Assembly: GCA_907165135.1 (NCBI GenBank)
Contig: OU015569.1
Location: 5,642,001 to 5,706,000 of the forward strand
DNA length: 64,000 nt
DNA from: Oikopleura dioica
Lineage: Eukaryota > Chordata > Appendicularia > Copelata > Oikopleuridae
Reading direction: 5' to 3'
Made by a program: the position numbers and the translations under genes. The notes under the pieces are model-generated. The model ran no database searches. It was not told the origin of the DNA and worked only from the letters and a program-made list of their open reading frames with translations. Shown piece after piece: positions 50,301 to 62,024 of the stretch (position 1 is its first letter; every line of letters begins with the position of its first letter).

Positions 50301-51589
50301 TTGCAGGCGCTTAAAAGATCCATCAGCAGGAACAAACTTTCAGCTCCCGAGAGAATAGTTTTGCCTGCTGAGATGTCGCTTTGCCTTGCGCGGCGGAAAC
50401 GATGGCTCAAGAACATCCGGTACTAATATTTACACTCAGGTTGATAAAAACGTGCCCAAATTGCCCGTAAGTGTGGCCCAAGTTTTCGAGTATCAAGCTA
50501 CCGAGGTTTGTGCAGCGAAGCCAAAGCGGAAGTTATAAGTCGATAAAAAACGCTCGAGAGCTGCAACCGAAACAATACAGCACTGCTCTATTTTCTTTCA
50601 GACAATAATTGCTTTCGATAAAGAAGAACTTTTCGAAGAATACGCGCGAATGCCTTTTTATAAAGAGGCGGTAATAATTATCTTCTTATATCAGAAGTCT
50701 AAAGAGAACGAATCGGCCCGGATATTCTGGCGCTAAGTATATTATTCTTTCATTGCCAGCGGATTTTTATTCAGCACTGGGAAAGACGTAAAAAGTTATT
50801 GCAGCTTTAGCTTAGCTAGGCAAATACAGCATCTTCAATTGCGTGAAGTGTGTGTGAGTTCGCGCTGTGTTATTGACAGTATCCGTGCGAATAAAACTCT
50901 GCAAAAATACGGAGAGATAATCTCGAGATTATTCCCACGTTTGGGGAATAGAATGTGAACCTTCACAGTTGAAGACGATAGCCTCTGAAGTCGTCACATT
51001 CTCATACTTTTCGCGAAAACATTAAATTTGATAAGAAAAGTGCGCATAATTTTAAGTTGATTCAACAGAAAAGAAGAGTATTTTGAACTCTTTGAGTTCT
51101 GCATGGATTAAGCTCACATACAGTAAGTCATACAGTATTGAGTGAGTCTTACTTTACTGGGAGGAGAGCATTTGCGGATTCAGATTTAGGATCTTATTAG
51201 CCATTGAATAATTTATAACGTATGCGAGATAAGCGAAGTGATCTCTTGATCTCATCAGAGTTAATCTTCTCCTGTATTCTCTGTATCCACCCATGGCAAA
51301 ATCGATTACTCTGTGCAGCATGAAAGTTCGATTAAGATTTTAAGAACGCAATCTCAGCGAAAAAAAGATCAAAAATAAATATTCGGGTAACGAAAAAAAA
51401 ACTATGATTATTATGAAGTTTCGCACTAATTTATGATTGTTATATTCTACTAGTAGTCTTTGGATTTAAATTTTTGACGGATAAAAACACTCAAAAATAC
51501 CTGGGATTTGTTGTGTTCAAGAAGATCTTCTTGGGCTCATCGCTGCGGGCACAGACAAGACCCGAGGATATGAGGAGCGCTAGAATCAT
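47306..51589 (-). CDS. Transmembrane (B-type-like) ephrin, complete (341 aa)
   Basis: Ligand for Eph receptor kinases in contact-dependent signalling. Exons: 51589-51501, 48469-48238, 48130-47968, 47890-47604, 47560-47306 (1026 nt, in phase). Signal peptide MILALLISSGLVCA; ephrin domain begins IFLNTTNP and SFYGDMELNIELGDKIDIFC and carries the four family Cys (DIFCP, DNCS, IRCTVP, GGLCRS) with FEEGETYYFIVPN. A Glu/Ser-rich juxtamembrane stretch leads to one TM helix (WFGILIGASLVMLVVLCSLC) with a basic stop RRR. The cytoplasmic tail has Tyr (DRSIDEYE) and ends GFVVQV, a possible PDZ-binding C-terminus as in ephrin-B. Intron 1 is 3031 bp, far longer than all other introns here, and holds no credible ORF. 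Confidence 0.9.
48470..51500 (-). other. 3.0 kb first intron of the ephrin gene
   Basis: Donor GTATTT at 51500 and acceptor TTTAAG at 48470-48475. The interior holds only short ORFs plus one copy of AATCAAGGAAGAG at 49961-49973. Such an outlier intron in a compact genome is a good place to look for enhancers; no specific element is claimed. Confidence 0.6.
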
Positions 51590-54500
51590 TGTCTTCTGTG
51601 GCGTCTTCGCGCTGGAGTATCTCTATCTGCCTAGGACAGTATGAAGAAGCTTATCAATTATGATGGTTCTCTTTGCGTGCTTTATGATTTCTTGCTCTTT
51701 AGCGATGAAGTGCTCTTCTTTTCTTTCTCCGCTCTCGCGCCCGCCAGTGGCGTGTTTGTTTTGCACTAACACCAAGTTGGGCAAGCCGCGAGGGAGGTAA
51801 ACAGCACAACCGATCCCAAATCAAATCTGAAATCAAAACAAGTCAATGTCCGGTTACTCAACTGAATCCGCCCTTGCAACCCTTAATCCCTCCAAAAAAT
51901 CGAGGTCAGAAAAATTCTAACCTTTTGAAAGCCTCTAAGAAATTTAGACCAATTCGGGATGTTCCAATGTGCCGAAAGAGTTCTCTATCGTGATCAAATT
52001 CTAGCGATAGACATAAACAACTTTTTTAAAATCAAGCTGAACAGTTTTGTCGAAATCTGGCAAAGAGCGAAAAAAGAAGCATTGGTGCCCTGTTTATCAT
52101 AAAAGGGACGTAATGAGCCAACAAGTTTGTTTGGCATAATTACGGAAGTTTAGGATTTAAAACTTCTAAATCAAAATCGAAACGGACTACATGAAAAATC
52201 CTATTAAGAATGTTTACCGATTGTTTTTAAATAATTCTTTTTATGTTATAAAATGGTATTTTTGTAAAAAAGTGTTTGCAGTTTCTCTGATGATTGTGTT
52301 GTTTTTGCTTTTTGAAAATAGAGGCTCGAGTGGTTATTTTCTGATATGAGACGCATTAGTACGTTGATGATTGACAGGTTAAAAGTTGGATGGACGCAGC
52401 TGAAAGCGACCGTACCCAATGGACAGGAACTAATGGAAACTCGTCATGCTCGGACACACTCTCTAGAGTAAGCTACTGTAACTACAGAAACACAGCCGGC
52501 TATTCTCTGTCTCTCTGAAATTCTTGCGTTACTCAATTAGAGAACTGGACGTGTGAAAGGCCATAATTACAGTGGGAGGAAGGGGATGGAAATTATTTCC
52601 GCGTCGGTGCCCTGTCTCGCCGCCGATCTAGGTCACAAGTGCCAGAGCTTGAGCACGAGGCCACCTTATCACCGGAAATCGAGTCTACAATCTCTCAAGG
52701 GTGTCCAATCTCAAATTACCCAATCAAGACTAATTTTCCAATTGGCTTTTCCGAGAAGAGGAATTCAAATCTTCAAGAGCTAAGATTTCAAGTCCTCAAT
52801 CTTGGGCACGGAGAAGCGACTGTAAATTGAATTCGACGCGGCTGGAATTGAGTAATTAGCGCCTGTCCCTTTGGAATTGAGCTGACAAGGAATAGATAAT
52901 TTCTTTCTAATAGATTGGGCAATTAGAAAACACACGTACATGTGCTGGCGATGTTTGCTAGCCGGGGAGCATGTCAGCCACCGATTCCATTTACATTATT
53001 GAAGAGGCTAAATTAGTGACTGAGGAGTCCAATGAATTTTCAGAATGTCTCGTAAGGACATTGCTGAAATGGACTCACCTTTCACTTGTCTGTCTTTATT
53101 CGCAAACACAGTGTCTCAACTGTCATTTACAATTCAATCGGGGTACTTTAGGGGCTCAAATTTATATTTAAGAAGTTCAACTTTGAACGATGTCTTGAAA
53201 TTTGTTCAAATCTCTTTTTCATATACTCAGTGACTGAACTTCAGTAGCTGTGAAATATTCCGTCGTCGATGAATAACGCGGCACCCAAAAAGATGAACTT
53301 TTAATAACGAAAATGGGTCTGTGTGACCCAGAAAAAAGTTCCTGCATATCAAAGGATAACAAATACAGAATCTGTCTCCGTCAGGTCTAGCTAACTCGCT
53401 GCTTGTTAAACTGTTTTCTAGCACGCTCTCTTCTCGAATAATTACAAATAAGCTACATGGCGGTTGATCAAAAACATGCGAACTATGCGCTGGCAGCTAC
53501 TTCCACTTTTTGACATGCAAATACGGAATTCAAGCGCGTTTCTAGTCCTGTGAATAGTGAGCCAAATATATCAAAGTGCTTATTGAGATTCTTCATCTTT
53601 GCTAGCAAATAACGATGAGACTATTATTGACTGTGAAATTTTCGAATTGATGATGATTTTTACAGGCTGTGAATATTGCGCGTGCCAGTTCCGGAATTTC
53701 CCCTGTTTTTAATACTTCCTCTTGGGAAGGTCTTCTCCCAGCCGCTCTTGGATTTTTTTGATTACTGTGAATATTCTCTAGGAAGTTCAATCTCATGAAG
53801 TTAGAATAGAGTTCTTGAAGACTGCACGAAAAAGTTATCTGAGAATGGACTGAATATATTTTGACTGATGCCCGATATTTTGAGTGAATATATCTTAACT
53901 GTTTCTAAAGTAGAAACGCGCCTAGTCTAACCCGTGAAAGCCTATCTATCAAATATTTATCTGAAGTCGTTTTTTCGAATTATTACGGGCAATTTTCAGA
54001 GAATAAAAACAATAAACACTTTCCTCAAGAGGATGCACAAATATCGAAATTAAAGAAAAACTTACGATTGCAGCTGCGCCCTTCTAATAAATTTTTCGAA
54101 ATAATACCCTTTGGTTTAAGATCCGTGCACCGTATTCTCTCGCATAATGAATTTTCAATCTCATCTATACTGTAGCTGCTACATTATCGCGCGGTAACAC
54201 ATGCAATATGAATGTTTCTACTTTCAAGGCGGAATAAACTTACTGCTCATCATATGCGAATTTCAATAATTAACCAGATTATCATCAATATTCAACAGAT
54301 TAAAAGCGAAAGTTATTATCGATTCGCTAAGCAACCCTTCCGGTTTTGGGCAAGTGCCAAACGGTTAGAAAATCTGACGAAAGATTAATGCGTTTTCGAG
54401 GTTCTCTAGGATTTCTTTCAAAACTTTGCTCTCTTGCCCATCGGATCGATACTGCATATGGGCGGTTTTTTTCTGCGTGATGCAAATTTGCCTTTTGAGA

Positions 54501-55110
54501 CTTTTCACTCTCTGAAAAACGCCACATGGGTCCTCCTTTGTCCATGTATTTGCGTCAACTCCTGTAGCACTCACCTAGGTTAGAAGCTCTTCTTTACTTT
54601 TGTTATTTGCTCTCACTCATGTACTCGAGTGCAGTTTAAAATGTGGCTTACAGGAAAGTACCGATCGGTCGCTCATTTGTGAATAATTCACTTTTCATTG
54701 AGCAACTTTCCCTGAATAATTAATCGTCGGCCACTCATTCCTCCTTTTTTTCTGAAAAGAATTTCTGATCAGCCAAGGCCGATATTCCCTCTTTTCATTG
54801 AGATCCTTCCTCGCTGCCGTTAATTATTCACTCTGGTACTTTTGTTTTCCTGCTTAATGTAACTTTCAATAGGAATCATAGAGGAGCATCAATCGATCAG
54901 ATTCGGGAACCCCAGTGTTTGTTGCGGCCGTTTCGCTTTTTATGAGCTGCCTTATTAAATAGCACATTCGATCTTGTCGTGCTAGTTTATGAATGCCAAG
55001 CACGGAAACTCCTTCCCATCTAATGCCCGAAACTTGAATGGAGCGAAACTGAAACTGACTTTTTGAAACGGACTTTTTGAATCGAGCGGAAGCTATGACA
55101 CAGCGCTTAA
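51590..55110. other. 3.5 kb upstream of the ephrin gene, no supported gene
   Basis: Short ORFs only, none with a domain or good splice context. The first few hundred bases presumably contain the ephrin promoter. Confidence 0.5.
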
Positions 55111-55866
55111 GGGTAAAACATGAAATCGGCGCGGCGCGGCCGCCCGTTCAGCGCCCCGCCGTGACCTATTTTTCAGAGGCCCGTCAAATCTGAACGGAGA
55201 GAGTATTTTTCATAATTTTTTTTGCGTTAAGATTATCAAAGCCTGCACTTTCATCAGGACAATTTTGAAAAGAATCGTGAGCGTAGAAGTAAGAAAAAAT
55301 GGGATGACTTGCTCAAAGTCTATCTCCTCCCACAATTTTCGTCCGATTTTTCCCAAATTAAAACCATTTTGTAGAGCTCCGTCTACTCTACAAATTCGTA
55401 GACTAACTTTTTTATTTTTAATTATATAGATTTTAGACGGAGTTTTGAAATGAGCGCTCTCGCTCCGCGGCCGCCTTTTTCACGCGCTGCGCTGCTGCGA
55501 ATGCCTTTTTTCGAGGGAGCGCTCATTTCCAAGCTGCGTCTAAAAATCTATAAAATTTAAATTTGAAAAGCTAGTCTACGAATTTGTAGAGTAGACGGAG
55601 CTCTACAAAATGGTTTTAATTTGGGAAAAATCGGACGAAAATTGTGGGAGGAGATAGACTTTGAGCAAGTCATCCCATTTTTTCTTACTTCTACGCTCAC
55701 GATTCTTTTCAAAATTGTCCTGATGAAAGTGCAGGCTTTGATAATCTTAACGCAAAAAAAATTATGAAAAATACTCTCTCCGTTCAGATTTGACGGGCCT
55801 CTGAAAAATAGGTCACGGCGGGGCGCTGAACGGGCGGCCGCGGCGCGCCGATTTCATGTTTTACCC
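55111..55866. mobile_element. TTAA-flanked near-perfect 0.75 kb palindrome (foldback transposon)
   Basis: TTAA at 55107-55110 and 55867-55870. Ends GGGTAAAACATGAAATCGGC and its complement. The two arms, about 345 bp each (55111-55455 and 55520-55866), are almost identical when inverted, with only a few mismatches and small indels. The centre, about 60 bp, is GC-rich (CGCGGCCGCC, CACGCGCTGCGCTGC). No ORF. The low divergence suggests a recent insertion or ongoing homogenisation of arms. A transcript would form a very long hairpin. Confidence 0.9.
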
Positions 55867-55870
55867 TTAA

Positions 55871-56236
55871 TGACGTCTGGGACTCTCGATTCTCGACGGG
55901 AGCTGTATTTGTCTCCAACAGCAGTCACACCTGCAGCACCCTTAGCTAGACACTTAAGCAGATCTGAAAATCACACGGATGCTGCTTTTCTAACTATCAG
56001 ACTTACAGAACTAGTCTGTCTGGAACATTACCTACAGTAGTAGTTGTTGGTCTTCTATCTTTGCTTGAAATTTGCACAGCCCTTTTTCATAGGCCAGCGC
56101 TGAATACGACGTAGTACCGAAAAATGAAAGTTAAGAAATGGAGCTAAATCATCACTTTAATTACAAAAATATTTATTAGTTGTGCAAGTAATATCTGGGC
56201 AGTTTTTATAATTAGGTTAATTTTAAATAAATTTCT
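55871..56236. other. Short gap before the LRR gene 3' end
   Basis: AT-rich, with an AATAAA-like site on the minus strand near 56173 just downstream of the LRR gene stop. Nothing else is seen. Confidence 0.4.
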
Positions 56237-58127
56237 TCAAAATCCAGCGCCTCTTGGCATCCTCCGCTCACGAGGGTCTTCATCGTCGGAATCATCTGAT
56301 TGCCTCCTAGAAACATTTATACGACAAAATTGCGCTTTCTAACTCACCTTCTTGCATTGAGATCAGGACGCTGAATTCGTCTAGGTTTTTCGTCTTCTGA
56401 TCCATAAGCGGAGCTGGAATAGCCAGCTGCATTTGACATGTCTCTAGTGCCTCTTGTGGCTTGAATTCTTGCGTGAAGAGGATCCATGCCCATTGCAAGT
56501 AATTGGTTTTCTCTTACGGCGCCCATCACTTCAGGCCTAGAGATTTCAATAAGAATGAAAAATGCCCTTCAATCACCTATTTGCCATCAGATCTGGATTG
56601 AGCTGCGGCATGACAGATGCTGGCATCGCCGCCTCATCCGCCAAGGAGCCTAGATCTTCGGCCATTTCACGATTGCGTTGGTTTTGCTCGAATTCCTCAA
56701 TCTCTTTTGTTTCCGAGAAGATCTTGCGCTTGATGCATGCAATCAACGCGATGAAGATGATCAGTCCGAGAACCGCAGCGGGAGCAATTATAGCCACCTT
56801 TATCTTCTCCATAGCATCACATAAAGGTCCCTTCAAAATCATTCGTGCTTATTTAGAGTAATTTAGTCTACCTCCAAAGAAATGAGGCGAGAATAAGCTC
56901 TTTCTCTTGACTTTTCGTCGCCACCTGCCATACACTGTAATTGCTCCACATTTGAAACTCTTCAGATGAGTATGAAAATTTTCTCGAATTAACGGATTCC
57001 CGAGATAGCTTGAGACGGATGTTTTGAACTCATTCCTTGAACTTTGAAGCCTGAGCCAGCTGACGAACGATTGCTGGGCACAGTCACAAATAAGCGGGTT
57101 TACGGAAATATCGATGGTGGTATTAAAAGCAAGTTCATCAAAGCTGTCTGGGGTCACGTGGACAAACCAGTTGTCGGAAATGTCCAAGTGAATGAGATTT
57201 TTGAGTCCAAAAAAGCTATCTATTGAAATGAAATTCATGTGATTTCCACTAAGATCCAGGTATTGAAGCTTCACCAAAGCGCCAAAAAGAGGCTAGAAAA
57301 TGATATAGACCGGAATTGATGGAAAAAAACTTACTCTGTCAATAAAAGAGATTAAATTATCAGAAAGATCGAGTTTGACAAGTTCTGGAAGTTTCAAAAC
57401 TCCAGAAAGTTCTTGAGCTCTGAGGTTGTTCCTTCTTAAAATCAGCTGCTGGATTTTCGGAGTGCGATCAAACGCGTCTATTGAAATTTCCATCAGTTGG
57501 TTAGTTGACAAAGATAGATTCCGCAATTCCGGAAAGCTCGCAAATGTTTCCTTTGAGATGCTTGCGAAAGCATTTACTGGCAGCTCGAGTACTTCTACTG
57601 ATTCCATCGTGCCAAGACCCGCGGTCGAGTTGATCGAGTTTCCTTGAAGATTAATAAGCCGCAGCATTGTCAACGGTTTGAGCTTGGACACGTCGAGTAC
57701 TGATATTTTATTAAACCGAGCCCACAATTCCACCAGTCGGTTATCATTAGGAAAAGCTGGCACGGACTCCAGTCCACTGCGATCCATATAAAGATGGTGG
57801 AAACTTCGCAGATCGCTTTCAGGAAGAATTCTTTCCCAATCTTCGTCTCGATTTGAGCATTCTTTTTGGCCGGACTGGCCATCGCAGCAGCAAAATTCGC
57901 ATTTCACGAATTTGCTTGGCTCTATAAATGATATAAAGACTGCTCACTGTTGATCATTTTGAGAAAAAATCAATTGAGAAAAAAAGAGAATCTAAAAATT
58001 GAACATCTTTACCTTTATCCTTGGGTACCAGTGGATCCTCATAATACTTCTTAATTCTAGTGACACTCTCACATGATTTCTGCTGGCTTCTGCTGATAAA
58101 AAGTAACGGAATGAGAGCGTATTTCAT
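56237..58127 (-). CDS. Leucine-rich-repeat single-pass membrane protein (523 aa)
   Basis: Exons: 58127-58013, 57921-57335, 57292-56936, 56830-56577, 56536-56348, 56306-56237; 1572 nt in phase. Signal peptide MKYALIPLLFIS; an N-terminal Cys cluster (CEFCCCDGQSGQKEC); about eight LRRs (for example LRNLSLSTNQLMEISIDAF, LVKLDLSDNLISFIDR, LQYLDLSGNHMNFISIDSF); an LRR C-terminal cap (NPLICDC, FKCGAIT, GPLCDA); one TM helix (VAIIAPAAVLGLIIFIALIA) followed by CIKRK; and a 150-residue acidic, Arg-rich cytoplasmic tail ending RMPRGAGF. Probably a cell-surface adhesion or signalling receptor. The exon 3 donor could also be 89 nt later with a 24-bp intron; I prefer the 105-bp one. The ATG follows CCAACAG directly, consistent with trans-splicing. 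Confidence 0.85.
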
Positions 58128-58595
58128 CTGTTGGCTTACTCTGAGGCTGCATCCGTACTCGGCGCATTCTCGCGTAGCGTGAAATTAAAACCGCTTCAGG
58201 ACGAGTCACGGTGGAGGAGGTTCCATCCTTTTTTTTATCGGTCCGTCAAAGGGACTCTGGAATGTTGGTATCCACGCTCCGATATATGAAAAGATATTTA
58301 GAATAAGATGGTTTTTGAGATTGGCAAAAATCTGCACTTTTTTTAATAAATTTTTGTTGCATGAGCTAACTTACTAAATTGCGGGAAGTTAGCTTTTCCT
58401 TCTACTTTAGAACGCCGGGTGAAAATTAATCATACAAAGCCACGTTCTTTCTCATCCCTTCCGATTTATTGCGCCTCGAAAACGTGAGAAACTGACGGCC
58501 TGAGAACTCTTACGAGTCAGCCGGTAATCTCTCTCCATCATAAAATCGCTGGCCAGTCATGAACAGCGCTTTAGTTCAAGATATTGAAAAGAGGG

Positions 58596-58859
58596 ATGGG
58601 CAAATATTTCACAAATCCGGACGAAGATCTTTTTAATCCTCTGTGTCCGGATTTACATGTACCAGCTGAGTATCTAAGAGTCTGGCGCATACACGAAGAA
58701 AAAGGATCGATTCAGTTGCAGCAAGTTGAGACCAATGAAAATTCCTACGGTGTATATTTGGTTGACAATTTTTTTCTTCCATAAGCTATCATTTTTTCAG
58801 TGCTGCTTCAAAACAACGACCAACATAGAGTCGCTGAATGCTTTGAATGGGGTGGCTAG
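58596..58859 (+). CDS. Small uncharacterised protein (70 aa)
   Basis: Exons 58596-58749 and 58801-58859 over a 51-bp intron. The protein starts MGKYFTNPDEDLFNPLCPDL and ends RVAECFEWGG, acidic, without TM segments. An alternative splice (donor inside the stop at 58859, acceptor at 58953) would extend it by 17 residues. I recognise no family. It is the first of two closely spaced genes on this strand. Confidence 0.55.
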
Positions 58860-58976
58860 TACGTACTTTACTGATGCGATCCAAGCATAGGCTTCCCACC
58901 TCGCTCTGAAATCCTTATTTTTATGTCAGAGTATGGTGGTAACCCTATTTAAGCCCAACTCTCTACGACTTGCTCG

Positions 58977-59443
58977 ATGAGCAAGACTCTCAATTTATCT
59001 AGCCTAAAGCTCTGGCCGATATTGCTACTTGGCTTCATACTAACAATTATAGCGATAGCGATTTTCATCTATATTTCTTTCTATAAAAAATACAAACATA
59101 CTTTTCGCGGAGAAAGCCCAACACACGTCCCAGGTTGCGGAATGCACGGGCATATTGGAACCTTACCGAGACTAAGCAACGGCTCTTCGAAATTGTATTT
59201 AAAGATCGACATAGGAACGGAATCGAAGAGCCAATTTTAATTCGTGGCGACACTTATCTAGCACCAAGGAGCGAGAGAAAATATTCAAGTCAAATGCACT
59301 CTGAAGATGGCGACTCAGGCTGTGGAGATTTAGCAACTTTCAGGAAAAGGACGGATATGGCAAACTTTTACTTTGTGATCAGTTTTAACCTTCCCTTTAT
59401 GAGACCGCTTCCAGATCTTCCAGAGCCTCTTTTGTTTGCGTGA
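58977..59443 (+). CDS. Small single-pass membrane protein (131 aa), possible second gene of an operon
   Basis: Exons 58977-59133 and 59215-in-frame start at 59205, ending 59443, with a 71-bp intron. Near the N-terminus is one strong TM helix (LWPILLLGFILTIIAIAIFI) followed by KKYKH, so a cytoplasmic tail of about 90 residues is likely; it ends PLPDLPEPLLFA. The ATG follows an acceptor-like TTTAAG at 58950-58953 by 23 nt and the preceding gene stops only 118 nt upstream, as in trans-spliced operons. No family is recognised. Confidence 0.55.
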
Positions 59444-60001
59444 AATTCTGTTTCTAATGATAAATAAATCTACGTTTTAAAATCCAGATATATTTTTGTC
59501 TCCCAAAAGATACTCTACCATACAGTTATGTTCGAGGGTTAATTTGCATGCATTACACTAATTGAAGTATTCACAGGTGAAACAAAATGTCAAAAATTCA
59601 TGGAACGGAGGGGCTCGCCAGCTCATATATATAACAGCTGTATTCTATGAACTGAAATCAAAGAAGAGAATTAACTAAATTGATTTGGATGAATTTCCAG
59701 ATATTTGCGTTTGTTTTTTCCAGGAGAGGAAAACTAATCATATATTATGATGGTTATTTAATTGGTTTATTTTTCTATTATATAAGCAAGGATTTGTAAG
59801 AAAACGTAGTTAGCCTTTGAAAGAGCTTTGTTCGCTCGTGTAATGTGGACAACGAAGGATCAACTGAAAAAATGAACATCCAGTCAGCGAACCAACTATT
59901 CGATCTCTGGAGTCTCATGAATTCAGACGACGAATATTTCAAAGGACTCGGAAACGGACTTGTAACATACTAATCTGTATTAAATATCTTCATCAATAAA
60001 T
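59444..60001. other. Gap with one short coding-like frame
   Basis: AT-rich. On the plus strand 59872-59973 reads MNIQSANQLFDLWSLMNSDD and 13 more residues to a stop; this could be a last exon but has no clear partner. Confidence 0.3.
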
Positions 60002-60527
60002 TCATCCAATTGAACTCAAGCGACAGTCTGTCAACACGGACAACCTCTCCGACTTTTGTAGAAAGGACTCAAGCAGTAAGCGGTAAAACATCTCATTCGG
60101 GTTTGCCGGATCAGTCTTCTTTGCCAGTCGATAAAGAGAAAGAGCATAATTGAAAATCGCGAATTTTTCGGAGTTCACCTGTAGCAAGCATTAGGTAAAA
60201 TTTGTAACGAAATAGAGCACCTGGAGAAGAATCAGATAATCTCGGTGAACTTTGAAATTTTTAATCGGTAGATTTGAAATGAACTCGTCTACAATCTTTG
60301 ATTCTTCGGAAAAGAGCTTCACCATAATATCGATGATCGAAACAAGCGCAAGAAAGGAATAAAGTGTCACCATTATCGCCATGAGGAACGTTCGCCTCGG
60401 AACAGAGGAAAAACGGCCTTGATGTGAGTTTGAAATCCATCAATACCAAAACTGTCTGTTCCGTTGTAGTAATAACTCTGAGGCAGAGGACAGTCAAATA
60501 AAATGGGGTTGAACCGCCCCACTGCAC
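60002..60527 (-). CDS. Membrane protein fragment with one TM and a helical tail (5' exon missing)
   Basis: Three exon pieces join on the minus strand: about 60519-60461 (FDCPLPQSYYYNGTD), about 60425-60231 after a 35-bp intron (RRTFLMAIMVTLYSFLALVS, a TM helix, then IKNFKVHRDYLILLQ) and 60179-60002 (EKFAIFNYALSLYRLAKKTD to RLSSIG). The start codon and first TM are not found. The topology of a Cys-containing loop, TM and cytoplasmic tail is like that of its neighbour at 60.8-61.6 kb, so the two may be distant paralogues. No family is recognised. Confidence 0.45.
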
Positions 60528-60797
60528 TTACGGATTATGAATCACTTTTATGAATTCTTTACTTATAAGTAAGTATTATATATATAATATATGCATAAGT
60601 TATTATAAAACTTTTATTATATAAGTAATGTTTCGTTTAACCCGAGTCAAGAGTTATTGCACTTATAAAAAGGACCACAAGAATCAAAAATATAATTGTT
60701 AAAACCCTCGTAAACGTTACGCTGATCGGTATCTTAAAAGATTATGGCGATAATGATTATTATTGATTATTATTTCAATAATTAAACCCGGTTTAAT

Positions 60798-61604
60798 TTA
60801 AACCTTCGCTGATGCAATAAGATCATTAAGCTCGGCAAAATAGTTGTCTGGAAGGTGGCCCTTTCCAATGCGCTTTTGGATATAGTTTTTATCTATTTCC
60901 TTCGTGTTATCTGGTAAATCGCTAAAGACACCAAGTGTTTCTCATAAATCGGTTTTTAATTCAGTACAGAAGTTTGCTTTTATCGCTAAAATACGACTTC
61001 CTGTGATAGATTCCTCAATACCGTCCGCCAGATAATTAATGACAGCGCGAGACTCCTCCTTCTTTAGTTCTTGCCGAATTTTTCTGATGGCGTACATTAT
61101 TCCACACACTGCAATGATAATAAAAGGCAGACATGGGTAATGAAGAAGAGATATTTGTCCCACGCTCGGGTCCTCGTTTGCTAAATGAGCCCAGCAGTAA
61201 TCTTTGATCAAAGGAATCTGAGATCGTCGGTCAAAAACAAGAACACCGGTAAACACGCGTGATTGATGATTTGGATTGAAAACTTCGAGCTGTCCTTTTC
61301 CGTAGAGATCGTAGCCATAAGTCACTCCAATTAGAAGCACGACCACACAAGTCATGACTGTCGGGGTCAATATCAAATACAATTTAAAGGTTATTTACAG
61401 ATAAAGATTTTTAAGATTAAAAACTCAATAGTATTATCAAAGGACCTTCCTGACCAGACACTTACGAAAGCCTTGGAAAGATTATTTGCTTGGGACTCAC
61501 TTTTACTTTACCTCGACAGGGCTAAGCAAATCAAGACCATCCTGAGAATCAAGCAAAGAATTCAGGATTGTGTCAAACTTCCCTATCCCAAAAATAACGC
61601 TCAT
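60798..61604 (-). CDS. Two-TM membrane protein with an extracellular loop (family unknown)
   Basis: A first exon at 61604-61512 (MSVIFGIGKFDTILNSLLDS) starts 2 nt after GTCGAAAG, fitting trans-splicing. The main exon, from about 61350 down to about 61000, encodes TM1 (MTCVVVLLIGVTYGYDLY), a loop of about 75 residues with DYCWAHLANED and HYPCLPF, TM2 (LPFIIIAVCGIMYAIRKIRQ) and a charged tail. A last exon (60897-60798) reads LPDNTKEIDKNYIQKRIGKG and ends LIASAKV. The joins at both ends of the main exon are unresolved. Two TMs with a Cys-containing loop recall small channel auxiliary subunits, but that is topology only. Confidence 0.45.
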
Positions 61605-62024
61605 CTCTTTCGACGGAAATGAATTGTCGAATTATTTGAAAATAAATAAAAGCGCCCTGCCTTGATGACAACAATGAGACTTTTTAATAAAATTGATTAA
61701 ATATTGCGTCGTAAAGATGGACTAGTACATTTTGAAGACAAGGATGATTTTTAGACATGTTCATGTTAGAGATTTGACCTGATTTTAAGGAAGGAATCGA
61801 GTTTGTATCACTAGAAAAATCCGCGAATTTCGAAGGAGATTTAATTATAACCCGGTAGCCGGAAGGAAAGTTATGCCACATAATATTTCGATTTTTCAGT
61901 TAGTTAAGGAGATTGAAGTGAGTTAGTTGTTTTGTTTGAGCAAAGACAGTGTTTGCAAAGCGGTGACACATTTACCAGTGGTACACTAAGTTGCTTGAAA
62001 AAGGATATATTTTATTTTCGAAAG

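Noticed and set aside
53600-54600. Short minus-strand ORFs near 53.6 and 54.4 kb
   Set aside because: Two overlapping frames at 54.3-54.6 kb and an isolated ORF at 53.6 kb show no family similarity or splice partners.
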